From an uncultured Lachnospiraceae bacterium (GTDB lineage: Bacteria > Bacillota > Clostridia > Lachnospirales > Lachnospiraceae): 64,000 nucleotides of DNA. Positions within the stretch are counted from its first letter, which is position 1; each line of letters begins with the position of its first letter. Position numbers and translations under genes: made by a program. The stretch lies in the NCBI GenBank assembly GCA_910578115.1, contig CAJTPO010000003.1, positions 1 through 64,000 on the forward strand, written 5' to 3'. The notes under the pieces were generated by a model. That model did no database searches and was not told the DNA's origin. It saw only the letters and a program-made list of their open reading frames with translations. Shown one piece after another: positions 16,427-25,952 of this stretch.

Positions 16427-16711
16427 TCAATTGAGACGGTTGGCGATCTGAGAGAAATCAGCGCTCCCGTCCTCCTCCAAAGTTGCCTGAAGCTGATTCT
16501 CAGCTTCCACAGAGGCTTCACTGGCAAGATCCATATAAAGAATGAAAATGTCTTCCACCGACACCCCCTTTTCGTCGGCAATTTCCTGCATGACAGGCTT
16601 CAATGCCTCCAGCTGAAAAGAGATCCTTGTCTTCTGTGGATCAATGTCTGCCAGCGCCTTCTCTGCATAGGCATTGATTCGATCCAGAATTTCCTTATTT
16701 TCAGATGTCAT
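16427..16711 (-). CDS. small helical protein of unknown function
   Basis: A 94-residue acidic, probably all-helical protein without signal peptide, membrane segment or cysteines. It begins MTSENKEILDRINAYAEKAL and ends with an acidic tail. I do not recognise a family. The start has GGAAAGGGTG upstream on the minus strand, and it shares the serA terminator, which supports a real gene. It is the only minus-strand gene between 1.1 and 32.9 kb. It interrupts the otherwise common serA-DUF1015 neighbourhood. Confidence 0.75.
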   Translation of the reverse strand: MTSENKEILDRINAYAEKALADIDPQKTRISFQLEALKPVMQEIADEKGVSVEDIFILYMDLASEASVEAENQLQATLEEDGSADFSQIANRLN

Positions 16712-16832
16712 TTATGCGTCACCCTTTCCTGTTTCTGATAGGATAATTTTAGCACTTCGCGCTTGTACTGCATAGCCTAATTTGATAAAATAAAAAAGAT
16801 ATATAGTTGTGATTGTTCAGACAGGAGGCAAG

Positions 16833-18092
16833 ATGGCAGATATTAAACCTTTTCGGGCGATCAGGCCCAGAGCCGATATGGTGGACCAAATCGCGGCGCT
16901 GCCGTATGATGTGTACAGCAGGAAGGAAGCATATGAGAAAGTACGCGGAGATGTCTGCAGCTTCCTGAGAATAGACAGACCGGAGACACAGTTTCCTGAG
17001 GAGCATGATATGTATGCATACGAAGTCTATGAGAAAGCGGCTTCCATGCTGCAGGAGATGCAAAGTTCAGGCTTGCTGCTGCAGGAGGAGACGGAAGCTT
17101 ATTATATCTATGAGCTGGTCATGAATGGACACTCACAGGTGGGAATAGGCGCATGCGTATCGGTGGATGATTATGAGCGGCAGGTGGTAAAGAAGCATGA
17201 AAATACCAGAGCGGAGAAGGAAACCGACCGAATCAGGCATATAGACCACTGTAATGCGCAGACAGGTCCGATCCTGCTGGCCTATCGAAGGCGGGAACGG
17301 ATAGAGCAGGTGGTGCGGGAAGTCATGCAGACAAGCCCGATATATGATTTTACGGCAGAAGACGGGGTCATACACAGGCTCTGGATCATGGACGGAACAG
17401 AGCAGATAAAATTTATCCGACAGGAGTTTGCACAGGTGGAGGCGATCTATATCGCGGACGGGCATCACAGATGTGCTTCGGCAGTCAGGGTTTCCGGGAT
17501 GAGAAGGGCAAAGAGGCCTGTCTGTACCGGTAAAGAAGAATTTAACTATTTTCTGTCGGTGCTGTTTCCGGATGATCAGTTGATGATCATGGACTATAAC
17601 AGAGTGGTCAGAGATTTAAACGGGTATACAGAAGCGGCATTTATCGAGGCGGTCAGTGGTATCTGCACTGTCACAGTCATGGGATCAAAGCCCTTTCGCC
17701 CGGCGTGCAAAGGCCAGATCGGCATGTATCTGAAAGATACATGGTACTGTCTGACGGTCAGAGAGGACTGTTATACCGGTGATCCGGTAGAAGATCTGGA
17801 CGTGGCGATTCTGCAGCGCGAGATTCTGGAGCCGCTGCTTGGCATCTCAGATCCCAGGACAGATAACCGGATTGATTTTGTGGGAGGTATCAGAGGTCTG
17901 GAAGAACTTGTCAAACGGGTACATGCCGATGCGGCCGTCGCTTTTGCCATGTATCCGACGGATATACATGAGTTGTTTGCGGTAGCTGATGCGGGCAGAT
18001 TGATGCCGCCTAAGTCTACCTGGTTTGAACCAAAGCTGCGGAGCGGCATATTGATTCATAAGATAGAAGGAGAACAGGGAGGGGTACTATGA
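16833..18092 (+). CDS. DUF1015 family protein
   Basis: A 419-residue protein of the DUF1015 family, whose function is unknown; the family often lies beside serA, as it nearly does here. The start chosen is the ATG at 16833 after AGGAGG; an earlier in-frame start at 16809 includes the ribosome binding site and is rejected. Recognisable segments are IKPFRAIRPR at the N-terminus, AALPYDVYS, NEHTR-like KKHENTRAEKETDR and IADGHHRCASA. The His-rich IADGHHR suggests a catalytic or metal site. Its last codon overlaps the glgB start by ATGA, implying coupled translation with the branching enzyme. Confidence 0.92.
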   Translation: MADIKPFRAIRPRADMVDQIAALPYDVYSRKEAYEKVRGDVCSFLRIDRPETQFPEEHDMYAYEVYEKAASMLQEMQSSGLLLQEETEAYYIYELVMNGHSQVGIGACVSVDDYERQVVKKHENTRAEKETDRIRHIDHCNAQTGPILLAYRRRERIEQVVREVMQTSPIYDFTAEDGVIHRLWIMDGTEQIKFIRQEFAQVEAIYIADGHHRCASAVRVSGMRRAKRPVCTGKEEFNYFLSVLFPDDQLMIMDYNRVVRDLNGYTEAAFIEAVSGICTVTVMGSKPFRPACKGQIGMYLKDTWYCLTVREDCYTGDPVEDLDVAILQREILEPLLGISDPRTDNRIDFVGGIRGLEELVKRVHADAAVAFAMYPTDIHELFAVADAGRLMPPKSTWFEPKLRSGILIHKIEGEQGGVL

Positions 18093-20629
18093 ACAAAAAA
18101 CTGTATAAATTGATGAACTGGCCACAGATTGAGGAAATCGTTTATTCCGAATCGGATGATCCGCATGCGATCCTGGGTGCGCATGTGGCTGGGAGTTCCA
18201 TACTGGTACAGACATTTCAACCGGGAGCGAAGAGTATACGGCTGCAGCTTCCGGAAGGTGACAAAAGCTATCAGATGGATCTGGTCGATGAAGAAGGCTT
18301 CTTTGCGGTTCTGATTCCCGGGAAGAAGATTCCGGAATATGAATATGTTATCGAGTACGAAGACGGAACCCTGAAAAAGGTGCGGGATGCCTACAATCAT
18401 GCGCCGCAGATCACCCGGGAGGATACCGAGAAATTCAATGCCGGGATTCATTACATGATTTATGAGAAACTGGGCGCGCATCCCGTAAAGATCGATGGGG
18501 TGGAGGGTGTATTATTTGCCGTGTGGGCTCCCAATGCCCTGCGTGCCAGCGTGGTAGGAGATTTCAACAGGTGGGACGGCCGGGCGCACCAGATGCGGCG
18601 CCTCTGGGATTCCGGTATTTTTGAACTGTTTATCCCGGGTGTAGAGCAGGGGGCGTGTTACAAATTCGAGATCAAGGCAAAAGGCGGGCTTACCTTCCTG
18701 AAGGCAGATCCCTACGCCTTTGAACAGCAGCTGCGTCCTGAAAGCGCTTCGATCGTCAGAGAGATCAACGGTTTTAAATGGGACGACGACAAGTGGATGA
18801 AAAACCGTGCCGGCATACAGTCAGAGGACAAGCCGATCAATGTATACGAGATCTATCTGGCATCTTTTGCAAAACCGGACGACGGAAGGGAATATTATAA
18901 TTATCGGGAACTCGTACCGAAGATTATAGAGTATGTAAAGAAGATGGGCTATACGCATATTGAGCTGATGCCTGTCATGGAGCATCCGCTGGATGCTTCC
19001 TGGGGATATCAGGTGATCGGCTATTATGCCCCCACATCGCGTTACGGCAATGCGGAAGATTTTATGTTCTTCATGAATGAGATGCATAAGGCCGGTATCG
19101 GTGTGATCCTGGACTGGGTGCCGGCGCATTTTCCAAGAGACACATACGGACTTTCCAACTTTGACGGGACATGCCTGTACGAGCATCAGGATCCCCGGCA
19201 GGGCAGTCATCCGCACTGGGGTACGCTGATCTATAATTACGGCAGACCGGAAGTGCGCAACTATCTGATTGCCAATGCGCTGTACTGGGTGGAACAGTAT
19301 CATGCAGACGGTATCCGGATCGATGCCGTTGCGTCCATGCTGTATCTTGATTACGGTAAGAATGACGGTGAATGGGTGGCAAATATGTACGGCGGTAACG
19401 AGAATCTGGAAGCGGTCGAGTTTCTGAAGCATCTTAATTCGATTATGAAGAAACGCAGCCAGGGTGTTCTTATGATCGCGGAAGAGTCTACGGCATGGCC
19501 GAAGATTACGGGCAGTCTTGACGAGGACGGCCTGGGATTTGATCTGAAGTGGAATATGGGATTTATGAATGACTATCTGGATTACATCAAGACCGATCCG
19601 TATTTCCGTTCCGGGCGTCATAACGAACTGACTTTCAGTATGATCTATGCCTACAGTGAGAAATTCATGCTGGTGTTCTCCCATGATGAGGTGGTACACG
19701 GCAAGGCAACATTGATCGGTAAGATGCCGGGTGAGCGTTCCGAGCAGTTTGCCAATATGCGTCTGACGTATGCCTATTATATGACTCATCCCGGCAAGAA
19801 ACTGTTTTTTATGGGACAGGATATCGGCGAGTATAAGGAGTTTAACGAGTCAAGAGAAGTTGAGTGGGATCTGCTGCAGTACGAAGAACATGCAAAATTA
19901 AATCGTCTGGTGGCAGATATGAATAAATTGTATGCTTCCAGGCCGGCTCTGCATGAGAAGGATACTTCCTGGGAAGGATTTGAGTGGATCAACTGTATTA
20001 CTCCGGATGCCTGCATGTTATCTTATCTGCGGAAAGCGGACAAACCGGAGGATTCTCTGGTGATCGTGGCCAATTTCGCCAATGTAAGACAGGAATTCCG
20101 GGTAGGTGTTCCTTATGAAGGCAAATATAAAGAGATTTTGAACACGGATGCCAGGATCTATGGCGGAAGCGGAGCAGTCAATAAAGAGATCTGCAATACA
20201 CAGGAAACAGAGTGGGATGGTAAGCCTTATGCGATTGATCTGGTGAGCGCACCGCTGTCGGTCAGCATTTTCTCCTATACACCGTATACCAGGGAAGAGA
20301 AGGCACAGATCGAGCAGGAACGCGAAGAAGAACGCCGCAGGGCCAGGGAAGCGGAAGAGAGAAGGATCGCCAAAGAAGAGGCAGACGCTATCGCTGCCAA
20401 AGCGGCTGAAGCCAAAAGACTGGCGAAGCTGGCGGCGGCGGAAGCCCGGCTGAGAGCCAAAGAGGCGGAAGAGATGTTAAAGAAGGCGAAAGACGCCGAG
20501 GTGAGACTGCAGAAGATTCTGGAGACGCAGGAGAAGGAACAGAAACTGCAGGAAACCACTGCCAGGAAGAAGGCACCGGAAAAGAAGAGTACCGGTTCAG
20601 GCCGGACAACACGTAAAACACAGAAATAG
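18089..20629 (+). CDS. glgB: 1,4-alpha-glucan branching enzyme with C-terminal coiled-coil tail
   Basis: Introduces alpha-1,6 branches into glycogen by cutting and moving alpha-1,4 chains. It has an N-terminal CBM48-type module (FAVWAPNALRASVVGDFNRW near residue 147) and a GH13 catalytic barrel: HPLDASWGYQVIGYYAPTSR, DGIRIDAVASM with nucleophile Asp412, IAEEST with Glu465, and FSHDEVVHGK with the third acid near residue 533. The normal enzyme ends near residue 730. Here about 110 extra residues follow, rich in Ala, Lys, Glu and Arg and strongly coiled-coil, ending in a basic Ser/Thr/Lys segment. No other glycogen gene (glgA, glgC, glgP) is near. It starts by ATGA overlap with the DUF1015 gene. 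Confidence 0.95.
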   Translation: MNKKLYKLMNWPQIEEIVYSESDDPHAILGAHVAGSSILVQTFQPGAKSIRLQLPEGDKSYQMDLVDEEGFFAVLIPGKKIPEYEYVIEYEDGTLKKVRDAYNHAPQITREDTEKFNAGIHYMIYEKLGAHPVKIDGVEGVLFAVWAPNALRASVVGDFNRWDGRAHQMRRLWDSGIFELFIPGVEQGACYKFEIKAKGGLTFLKADPYAFEQQLRPESASIVREINGFKWDDDKWMKNRAGIQSEDKPINVYEIYLASFAKPDDGREYYNYRELVPKIIEYVKKMGYTHIELMPVMEHPLDASWGYQVIGYYAPTSRYGNAEDFMFFMNEMHKAGIGVILDWVPAHFPRDTYGLSNFDGTCLYEHQDPRQGSHPHWGTLIYNYGRPEVRNYLIANALYWVEQYHADGIRIDAVASMLYLDYGKNDGEWVANMYGGNENLEAVEFLKHLNSIMKKRSQGVLMIAEESTAWPKITGSLDEDGLGFDLKWNMGFMNDYLDYIKTDPYFRSGRHNELTFSMIYAYSEKFMLVFSHDEVVHGKATLIGKMPGERSEQFANMRLTYAYYMTHPGKKLFFMGQDIGEYKEFNESREVEWDLLQYEEHAKLNRLVADMNKLYASRPALHEKDTSWEGFEWINCITPDACMLSYLRKADKPEDSLVIVANFANVRQEFRVGVPYEGKYKEILNTDARIYGGSGAVNKEICNTQETEWDGKPYAIDLVSAPLSVSIFSYTPYTREEKAQIEQEREEERRRAREAEERRIAKEEADAIAAKAAEAKRLAKLAAAEARLRAKEAEEMLKKAKDAEVRLQKILETQEKEQKLQETTARKKAPEKKSTGSGRTTRKTQK

Positions 20630-20663
20630 AAATTCATAAAATTATGAAGACAGGGAATGTGCT

Positions 20664-21527
20664 ATGGATGATTTGAAAGGGTTAGAGCAGATCGCACCGG
20701 AAGAGATCGATATGGGATTGATACAGAGCTATTTACAGCAGCTTCCCGATAAGGCACTGCGCTTCGGGGTGAGAGTTTTGCTGGCGCTTGTGGTGTTTTT
20801 GATCGGTATGCAGGTCATTAAACTGATACGCCGGATTGTCCGTCGTTCCCTGCAGAGAGGAAATGCCGATATCGGCGTCACACAGTTTCTTGATTCCTTT
20901 ATTAAGGCGGTTATGTACAGCCTGCTGTTGTTCATGATCGCTTCGGGATTCGGTCTGGATGCCACAAGCGTGGTGGCGCTTCTTGGATCGGCCGGTGTGG
21001 CGATCGGTCTCGCAATCCAGGGAAGCCTGTCGAACTTTGCCGGCGGTGTGTTGATCCTGCTTTTGAAACCATTCCGGGTAGACGATTATATTAAAGTGGA
21101 TGATAACGAACATGAAGGTACTGTAAAGGAGATTCAGCTCTTTTACACAAAATTGTCAACGCCGAATAATCATGTGGTTATTATCCCCAACGGAACTTTG
21201 TCCAATTCCAGCATCCTGAATATGAGCACGCTGACGGAGCGGAGGATGGACATTAAGGTGGGGATCTCCTATCAGGCGGATATCCGGCAGGCCAGGGAGG
21301 TTATCATGAAGGTGCTGGAGGAGGATCCTGCCGTTCTCAGTTCCAAAGACCGCAGGGTGTTTGTGGAGGAGCTGGCGGACAGCAGTGTGATTTTAAATGT
21401 ACGCTGCTGGGCGGATAATGATGAGTACTGGGAATGTAAGTGGCGGATCACGGAGAAGGTTAAATATGCGCTGGATGATGCCGGTATTTCCATACCGTAT
21501 CCGCAGATGGATGTCCATTTGGGATAA
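20664..21527 (+). CDS. small-conductance mechanosensitive channel, MscS family
   Basis: Channel that opens under membrane tension to release solutes on osmotic downshock. The 287-residue protein has three membrane helices, the last being the pore-lining, Gly/Ala-rich segment LLGSAGVAIGLAIQGSLSNF, followed by the cytoplasmic beta domain (KPFRVDDYIKVDD, PNGTLSNSSILN) and the alpha/beta cage to the C-terminus. Length matches E. coli MscS. It has a weak GGGA ribosome binding site 35 bases after glgB and may be read from the same transcript. Confidence 0.94.
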   Translation: MDDLKGLEQIAPEEIDMGLIQSYLQQLPDKALRFGVRVLLALVVFLIGMQVIKLIRRIVRRSLQRGNADIGVTQFLDSFIKAVMYSLLLFMIASGFGLDATSVVALLGSAGVAIGLAIQGSLSNFAGGVLILLLKPFRVDDYIKVDDNEHEGTVKEIQLFYTKLSTPNNHVVIIPNGTLSNSSILNMSTLTERRMDIKVGISYQADIRQAREVIMKVLEEDPAVLSSKDRRVFVEELADSSVILNVRCWADNDEYWECKWRITEKVKYALDDAGISIPYPQMDVHLG

Positions 21528-21538
21528 GATTTTTTTAC

Positions 21539-21568
21539 TTGAAATTATGCCTTAAGCTATTATATAAT
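21539..21568 (+). promoter_or_regulatory. sigma-A-type promoter for zapA
   Basis: TTGAAA at 21539-21544 and TATAAT at 21563-21568, 18 bases apart, 55 bases before the zapA start. A T-run directly after the mscS stop precedes it. Confidence 0.65.
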
Positions 21569-21623
21569 AGATATTGTATCGCATCATGTATTGGACGGCA
21601 TATTTAGTATGGGAGGGGACCCT

Positions 21624-22037
21624 ATGTCAACAAAAACAGATACAGAAGTTATTATTGCCGGTAAAGTATTTACCTTAAGCGGTTACGAGAGTGAAGAGTA
21701 TCTGCAGAAAGTCGCGTCTTACATAAATAACAAGATCGCAGAATACAGCAAAGTTGACAGCTTTAAAAGACAGTCTCTTGATACCCAGAATGTTTTGATG
21801 CAGTTGAACATAGCGGATGACTATTTTAAGGCGAAGCATCAGATCACACGGCTGGAAGAAGAGATCCAGAATAAAGAGAAAGAGATGTATGATCTGAAGC
21901 ATGAGTTGATTGCCTCCCAGATTAAGCTGGAGAATATGGAGAAAAATATCCGCAGCCTTCAGACGGAGGCCAACGAGACAGCCAAAAAAATTGTCCGTCT
22001 GGAAACAGAACTGAAAGAGAAAGAGAAGAAGAAGTAA
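21624..22037 (+). CDS. zapA: cell division protein ZapA
   Basis: Small coiled-coil protein that binds FtsZ and promotes bundling of the Z ring. The ATG at 21624 follows GGGAGGGG and gives 137 residues; the upstream in-frame ATG at 21591 precedes this site and is rejected. The N-terminal globular part reads TEVIIAGKVFTLSGYESEEYLQ and VASYINNKI, typical of ZapA. From about residue 65 to the end there is a continuous Glu/Lys-rich coiled coil, longer than in E. coli ZapA (109 residues). It is followed by a terminator. Confidence 0.9.
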   Translation: MSTKTDTEVIIAGKVFTLSGYESEEYLQKVASYINNKIAEYSKVDSFKRQSLDTQNVLMQLNIADDYFKAKHQITRLEEEIQNKEKEMYDLKHELIASQIKLENMEKNIRSLQTEANETAKKIVRLETELKEKEKKK

Positions 22038-22050
22038 GGACAAATAGAAG

Positions 22051-22084
22051 AAAAAGCCCTGTTGGGGAAACCCGCAGGGTTTTT
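22051..22084 (+). terminator. rho-independent terminator after zapA
   Basis: CCCTG pairs with CAGGG around an inner GGG/CCC pair with an A-rich loop, flanked by AAAAAG and a T-run. Confidence 0.85.
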
Positions 22085-22130
22085 GCTGTCATAGGGAAAA
22101 TGGTAAATACAGCGGGAATACAGGGAGACG

Positions 22131-24509
22131 ATGGAATTGGCTACGGAAAATAAGAAGACAACAGGAACACGGGTAGAATTGCTGGCTCCGGCAGGAAATT
22201 ACGAGGCTTTCCTGGGGGCCGTCAACGCGGGCGCGGATGCCGTATATCTGGGTGGTGAGAAATTTGGCGCCAGGGCCTATGCGGATAACTTCACAACGGA
22301 AGAGATCTGCAGGGCTATTCACACAGCACACTTTATGGGACGTAAAATCTATCTTACCGTGAATACCCTGATAAAAGAGTCGGAATTTGGTGAATTGATC
22401 CCATATCTGCAGCCTTTCTATGAAGCCGGCCTGGACGGAGTGATCGTGCAGGATATCGGTGTATTGATGCAGATCCGGGCGCATTTTCCGGGACTTGCGC
22501 TGCATGCCAGTACGCAGATGACGCTCACCGGACCCGCCGGCTGCAGCTTTCTGCAGGAACAGGGCGTGGAACGTGTCGTGCCGGCCAGAGAACTGTCGCT
22601 GGCAGAAGTGCAGAGGATCAAGGAACAGACCGGTCTGGAGATAGAGTGTTTCGTGCATGGAGCCATGTGTTATTGTTACTCGGGACAGTGCCTTTTCAGC
22701 AGCGTGCTGGGCGGCAGAAGCGGCAACAGGGGACGCTGTGCCCAGTCCTGCAGACTGCCTTACCGCATCTGTGACGATATGGGTAAAAAGGCGGCTTCCG
22801 ATATTGAATATCCGTTAAGCCTGAAAGATCTGTGTACGATCTCTCACCTGCCCCGGCTGATCGAAGCCGGAATCGATTCCTTTAAAATAGAAGGGCGCAT
22901 GAAACGGGCTGAATATGCTGCCGGAGTTACGGCTCTGTATCGCAAATATATTGATCTCTATTATCAGAAGGGACGGGCAGCATATCAGGTCAGCAAAGAA
23001 GATATGGACAGGCTCAGGAGTCTCTATATACGCAGTGAGATACAGACAGGGTATTATGAGCGGCATAATGGCCGGGAGATGATCACGCTCCACAAACCAG
23101 GTTATGCCGGAAGCGACGAGCGTCTGCTTACCCGGATCCGGGAACGGTACCTGCATGATCCGGACAGAGCCGCGGTTTCGATGACGGTAACTCTGGAAGA
23201 GGGCAGACCGGCCCGTCTGCAGATTACGGGAAGCATTCCGTCCGATACTCGAAAGAGGCCGGAAAATACCGGGAAAAATACTGCCGGAACGCACAGCACA
23301 GAAGAAGGCGGCAGGGAGCAGATGCGTGTCCTGGTGGAAGGAGCCATAGTAGAAACGGCCAGGAAGGCTCCTCTGCAGGCGGAAGATGTACGGAAACGTT
23401 TTCTGAAAACAGGAAATTCCTGTTTGTCGGTGCGGGAATGTGAGATCGTCATGCCGGGAGAGGTCTTCCTGCCTGTGGGTGCGTTAAATGAGCTGCGGCG
23501 GGCAGGCATAGAAGCGTATGAGCGGCAATGTATCTTACAGCGCGGTATGACAGCCGGCAGAAATATGAATTGGCATATACCGACCGAGTCGGTCAATCGC
23601 ACTGGCCTGGTCGATGAGAAATCTGGTAATACTTTAGCTGCTGCGTCCGTGGATATTTTGATCTCTACCTGTGAGCAGTTTGCTCAGGCGCTGCGTTTTC
23701 CCTGCCGCCGGATCTATATTGACAGTGATTTATATCTGGAGCAGCATGCGCGTATCGTGGAATGCATAGCGGAGCATAAAACAAAAGGCCTGTCGGCAGA
23801 AGCTGATTACTATCTTGCGCTTCCCTATATCCTGCGGGCAGACGACGATACTTACATGGAGCGGTTGACCGCATTATTGTCCAAAGAGACAGGTTGCCCG
23901 GCTGGCAGGGGGTATGAGTGCCGGATTTGTGGGTTTCTGGTACGCAATTATGAGGAGGCAGCCTTCCTGCAGAATCTTCCGGGTAATTATGATATGGTTC
24001 CGGATGCTGGATTGTACTGTTTTAATGCTGAGAGCGTGCGGTTTTGGGCACACTATTGTAAAGAGTATACGCTTCCCTGGGAATTGAACCGGAAAGAAGC
24101 CGAAAATCTTGCCGGCCATGCAGCACAGATCGGCATGCGTACTGCAATGATTGTATATGGCAGAATCCCGATGATGGTTACCGCCAACTGCATCCGCAGA
24201 ACCGCCGGCCAGTGCCAGGGCGCACAGCGGGCAAAGGAATCGGCGTCCGGATCGCATTTTCAGTTAAAGGATCGTTACGGTGTTATTTTTCCGGTGGAAA
24301 TAAATTGCAGGCACTGTTATAATATCATCTATAATTCGGTTCCTTTTTCTTTACACCAACAGGAGCAGGTGTTAGAAAAGATCGGGGCAGATGTAAGACG
24401 TTATGATTTTACCACGGAGACGGCCGGGGAGTGCAGGCAGATCCTGACGGATGGGAAGACCCGTGGCGGATCCTATACCACAGGACATTTGAAAAGAGGC
24501 GTGGAATAG
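22131..24509 (+). CDS. peptidase U32 family protein (YhbU/RlhA-like)
   Basis: A 792-residue U32 family protein. Members include collagenase-like proteins and RNA-modification factors such as RlhA, which hydroxylates a 23S rRNA cytidine; the E. coli name is used only as a guide. Motifs: LLAPAGNYEAFLGAVNAGAD at the N-terminus, ALHASTQMT, ECFVHGAMCYCYSGQC and RCAQSCRLPY, the conserved Cys cluster probably holding iron-sulfur. LKDLCTISHLPRLIEAGI and FKIEGRMKR follow. The C-terminal half (from about residue 340) resembles the DUF3656 extension of long U32 proteins. The start ATG is preceded by GGGAGACG. It is set apart from zapA by a terminator and stands before the SEDS gene. Confidence 0.9.
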   Translation: MELATENKKTTGTRVELLAPAGNYEAFLGAVNAGADAVYLGGEKFGARAYADNFTTEEICRAIHTAHFMGRKIYLTVNTLIKESEFGELIPYLQPFYEAGLDGVIVQDIGVLMQIRAHFPGLALHASTQMTLTGPAGCSFLQEQGVERVVPARELSLAEVQRIKEQTGLEIECFVHGAMCYCYSGQCLFSSVLGGRSGNRGRCAQSCRLPYRICDDMGKKAASDIEYPLSLKDLCTISHLPRLIEAGIDSFKIEGRMKRAEYAAGVTALYRKYIDLYYQKGRAAYQVSKEDMDRLRSLYIRSEIQTGYYERHNGREMITLHKPGYAGSDERLLTRIRERYLHDPDRAAVSMTVTLEEGRPARLQITGSIPSDTRKRPENTGKNTAGTHSTEEGGREQMRVLVEGAIVETARKAPLQAEDVRKRFLKTGNSCLSVRECEIVMPGEVFLPVGALNELRRAGIEAYERQCILQRGMTAGRNMNWHIPTESVNRTGLVDEKSGNTLAAASVDILISTCEQFAQALRFPCRRIYIDSDLYLEQHARIVECIAEHKTKGLSAEADYYLALPYILRADDDTYMERLTALLSKETGCPAGRGYECRICGFLVRNYEEAAFLQNLPGNYDMVPDAGLYCFNAESVRFWAHYCKEYTLPWELNRKEAENLAGHAAQIGMRTAMIVYGRIPMMVTANCIRRTAGQCQGAQRAKESASGSHFQLKDRYGVIFPVEINCRHCYNIIYNSVPFSLHQQEQVLEKIGADVRRYDFTTETAGECRQILTDGKTRGGSYTTGHLKRGVE

Positions 24510-24569
24510 TTTGGCATGGATGGCCATGCGGGCCGCCATGCGGCAGGCTGAGCATGATGAGGGTTTACT

Positions 24570-25952
24570 ATGGAAATATATATTACTGAGCTGTCCAAAT
24601 ATCTTATTACATTATTTATGGCTTTGTATACATTAGAATGCTTCCTGGTATTCCGCTTTCAGGAGGAAGAGGACAGGAGCGGCTGTTATATCCGTCAGAA
24701 TCTGTTAATGTTTCTGGTACATTTTTCATGTTTTCTTGTCATATGCTTCGAGACGGGAAACATAGAATATCTTTTTTTCTATGTGCTGCAGCAGATCCTG
24801 CTTTTTGCCACAGTGATGCTTTTCCGGATGGTCTATCCCAAAGGGAACAGGCTGATCGTCAATAATATGTGCCTGCTGTTGAGTATCGGTTTTGTGATCC
24901 TTACCAGGCTGTCTTTTGAAAAGGCCATCAAGCAGTTTTTTATCGTGACGGTGTCGATCGTAGCGGGGATGCTGATCCCTTACTTTATTCATAAACTGAA
25001 ATTTTTAAAAAGTCTCACATGGGTCTATGCGGCAACAGGGATTGTGGCACTGGGTGTCGTGCTGATCCTGGGAGCCGTGACTTACGGCTCGAAAATTTCC
25101 TACTCCATAGCGGGAGTGACTTTTCAACCTTCGGAGTTTGTGAAGATCGTGTTTGTGTTTTTTCTGGCCAGTGCTCTTTATGAATCCCATGACCTGCCAC
25201 GGGTCATATTGACGGCGGCGCTGGCAGGGATCCATGTGCTGATCCTGGTGGCGTCCAGAGATCTGGGCAGTGCTTTGATCTTCTTTATTGTCTATGTGAT
25301 GATGGTCTTTATCGCCACGGCCAGGTGGATCTATCTGCTTCTTGGCTGTGCGGGAGGATGTGGAGCGGCGGTGCTGGCCTACCAGTTTTTTTCCCATGTG
25401 CAGGTGCGTGTCCAGGCCTGGAAAGATCCTTTCAGCTGCATTGACGATGCCGGTTATCAGATTACGCAGTCTTTGTTTGCCATCAGCAGCGGCGGCTGGT
25501 TTGGGCTTGGGCTGTTTCGGGGTACCCCCACATCGATCCCTTTTGTGGAGGCGGATTTTGTTTTTTCGGCGGTGGCGGAGGAGCTGGGGATCCTGTTTTC
25601 CATGTGCATGATCCTGGTATGTATCAGCTGTTTCATCATGTTTATGGATATTTCCGTCAGACTGCAGGACAGATTCTACAGGCTGATCGCATTTGGACTG
25701 GGTGTCACCTACATTTTCCAGGTTTTCCTGACGGTTGGAGGCGGAACGAAGTTTATCCCCATGACCGGTGTTACGCTGCCGTTTATCAGTTACGGCGGCA
25801 GCTCGGTACTTACTACGCTGGTGATGTTTTTTATCATAGAAGGACTGTTTATCATTCGACAGGAAGAAGGAGCAAAGCGTGTCAAGAGGAAGAAAAGAAA
25901 GCGGCCGGTTCAACGGGAACGCTCCCGGACCGAAGAGCAGGAAGAAGAATAA
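24570..25952 (+). CDS. SEDS family peptidoglycan polymerase (FtsW/RodA/SpoVE)
   Basis: SEDS proteins polymerise glycan strands from lipid II and work with a class B penicillin-binding protein. The 460-residue protein has about twelve hydrophobic segments; the first 150 residues are an extra membrane region compared with RodA. Core motifs: VTFQPSEFVKIVFVF, RDLGSAL, GGWFGLGLFRGTP, ADFVFSAVAEELGI with the catalytic-type Asp, and GVTLPFISYGGSSVL. It ends in a basic KRKKRKRP tail. The following PBP gene overlaps by 74 bases. A second SEDS gene (rodA, 56.6 kb) sits in the Mre cluster, so this one more likely serves division or sporulation, which is inference. Confidence 0.92.
   Translation: MEIYITELSKYLITLFMALYTLECFLVFRFQEEEDRSGCYIRQNLLMFLVHFSCFLVICFETGNIEYLFFYVLQQILLFATVMLFRMVYPKGNRLIVNNMCLLLSIGFVILTRLSFEKAIKQFFIVTVSIVAGMLIPYFIHKLKFLKSLTWVYAATGIVALGVVLILGAVTYGSKISYSIAGVTFQPSEFVKIVFVFFLASALYESHDLPRVILTAALAGIHVLILVASRDLGSALIFFIVYVMMVFIATARWIYLLLGCAGGCGAAVLAYQFFSHVQVRVQAWKDPFSCIDDAGYQITQSLFAISSGGWFGLGLFRGTPTSIPFVEADFVFSAVAEELGILFSMCMILVCISCFIMFMDISVRLQDRFYRLIAFGLGVTYIFQVFLTVGGGTKFIPMTGVTLPFISYGGSSVLTTLVMFFIIEGLFIIRQEEGAKRVKRKKRKRPVQRERSRTEEQEEE

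Noticed and set aside
25005..25913. 302-codon minus-strand ORF opposite the SEDS gene
   Set aside because: Very Gln/His/Lys-rich product typical of antisense to membrane protein genes; no ribosome binding site seen.
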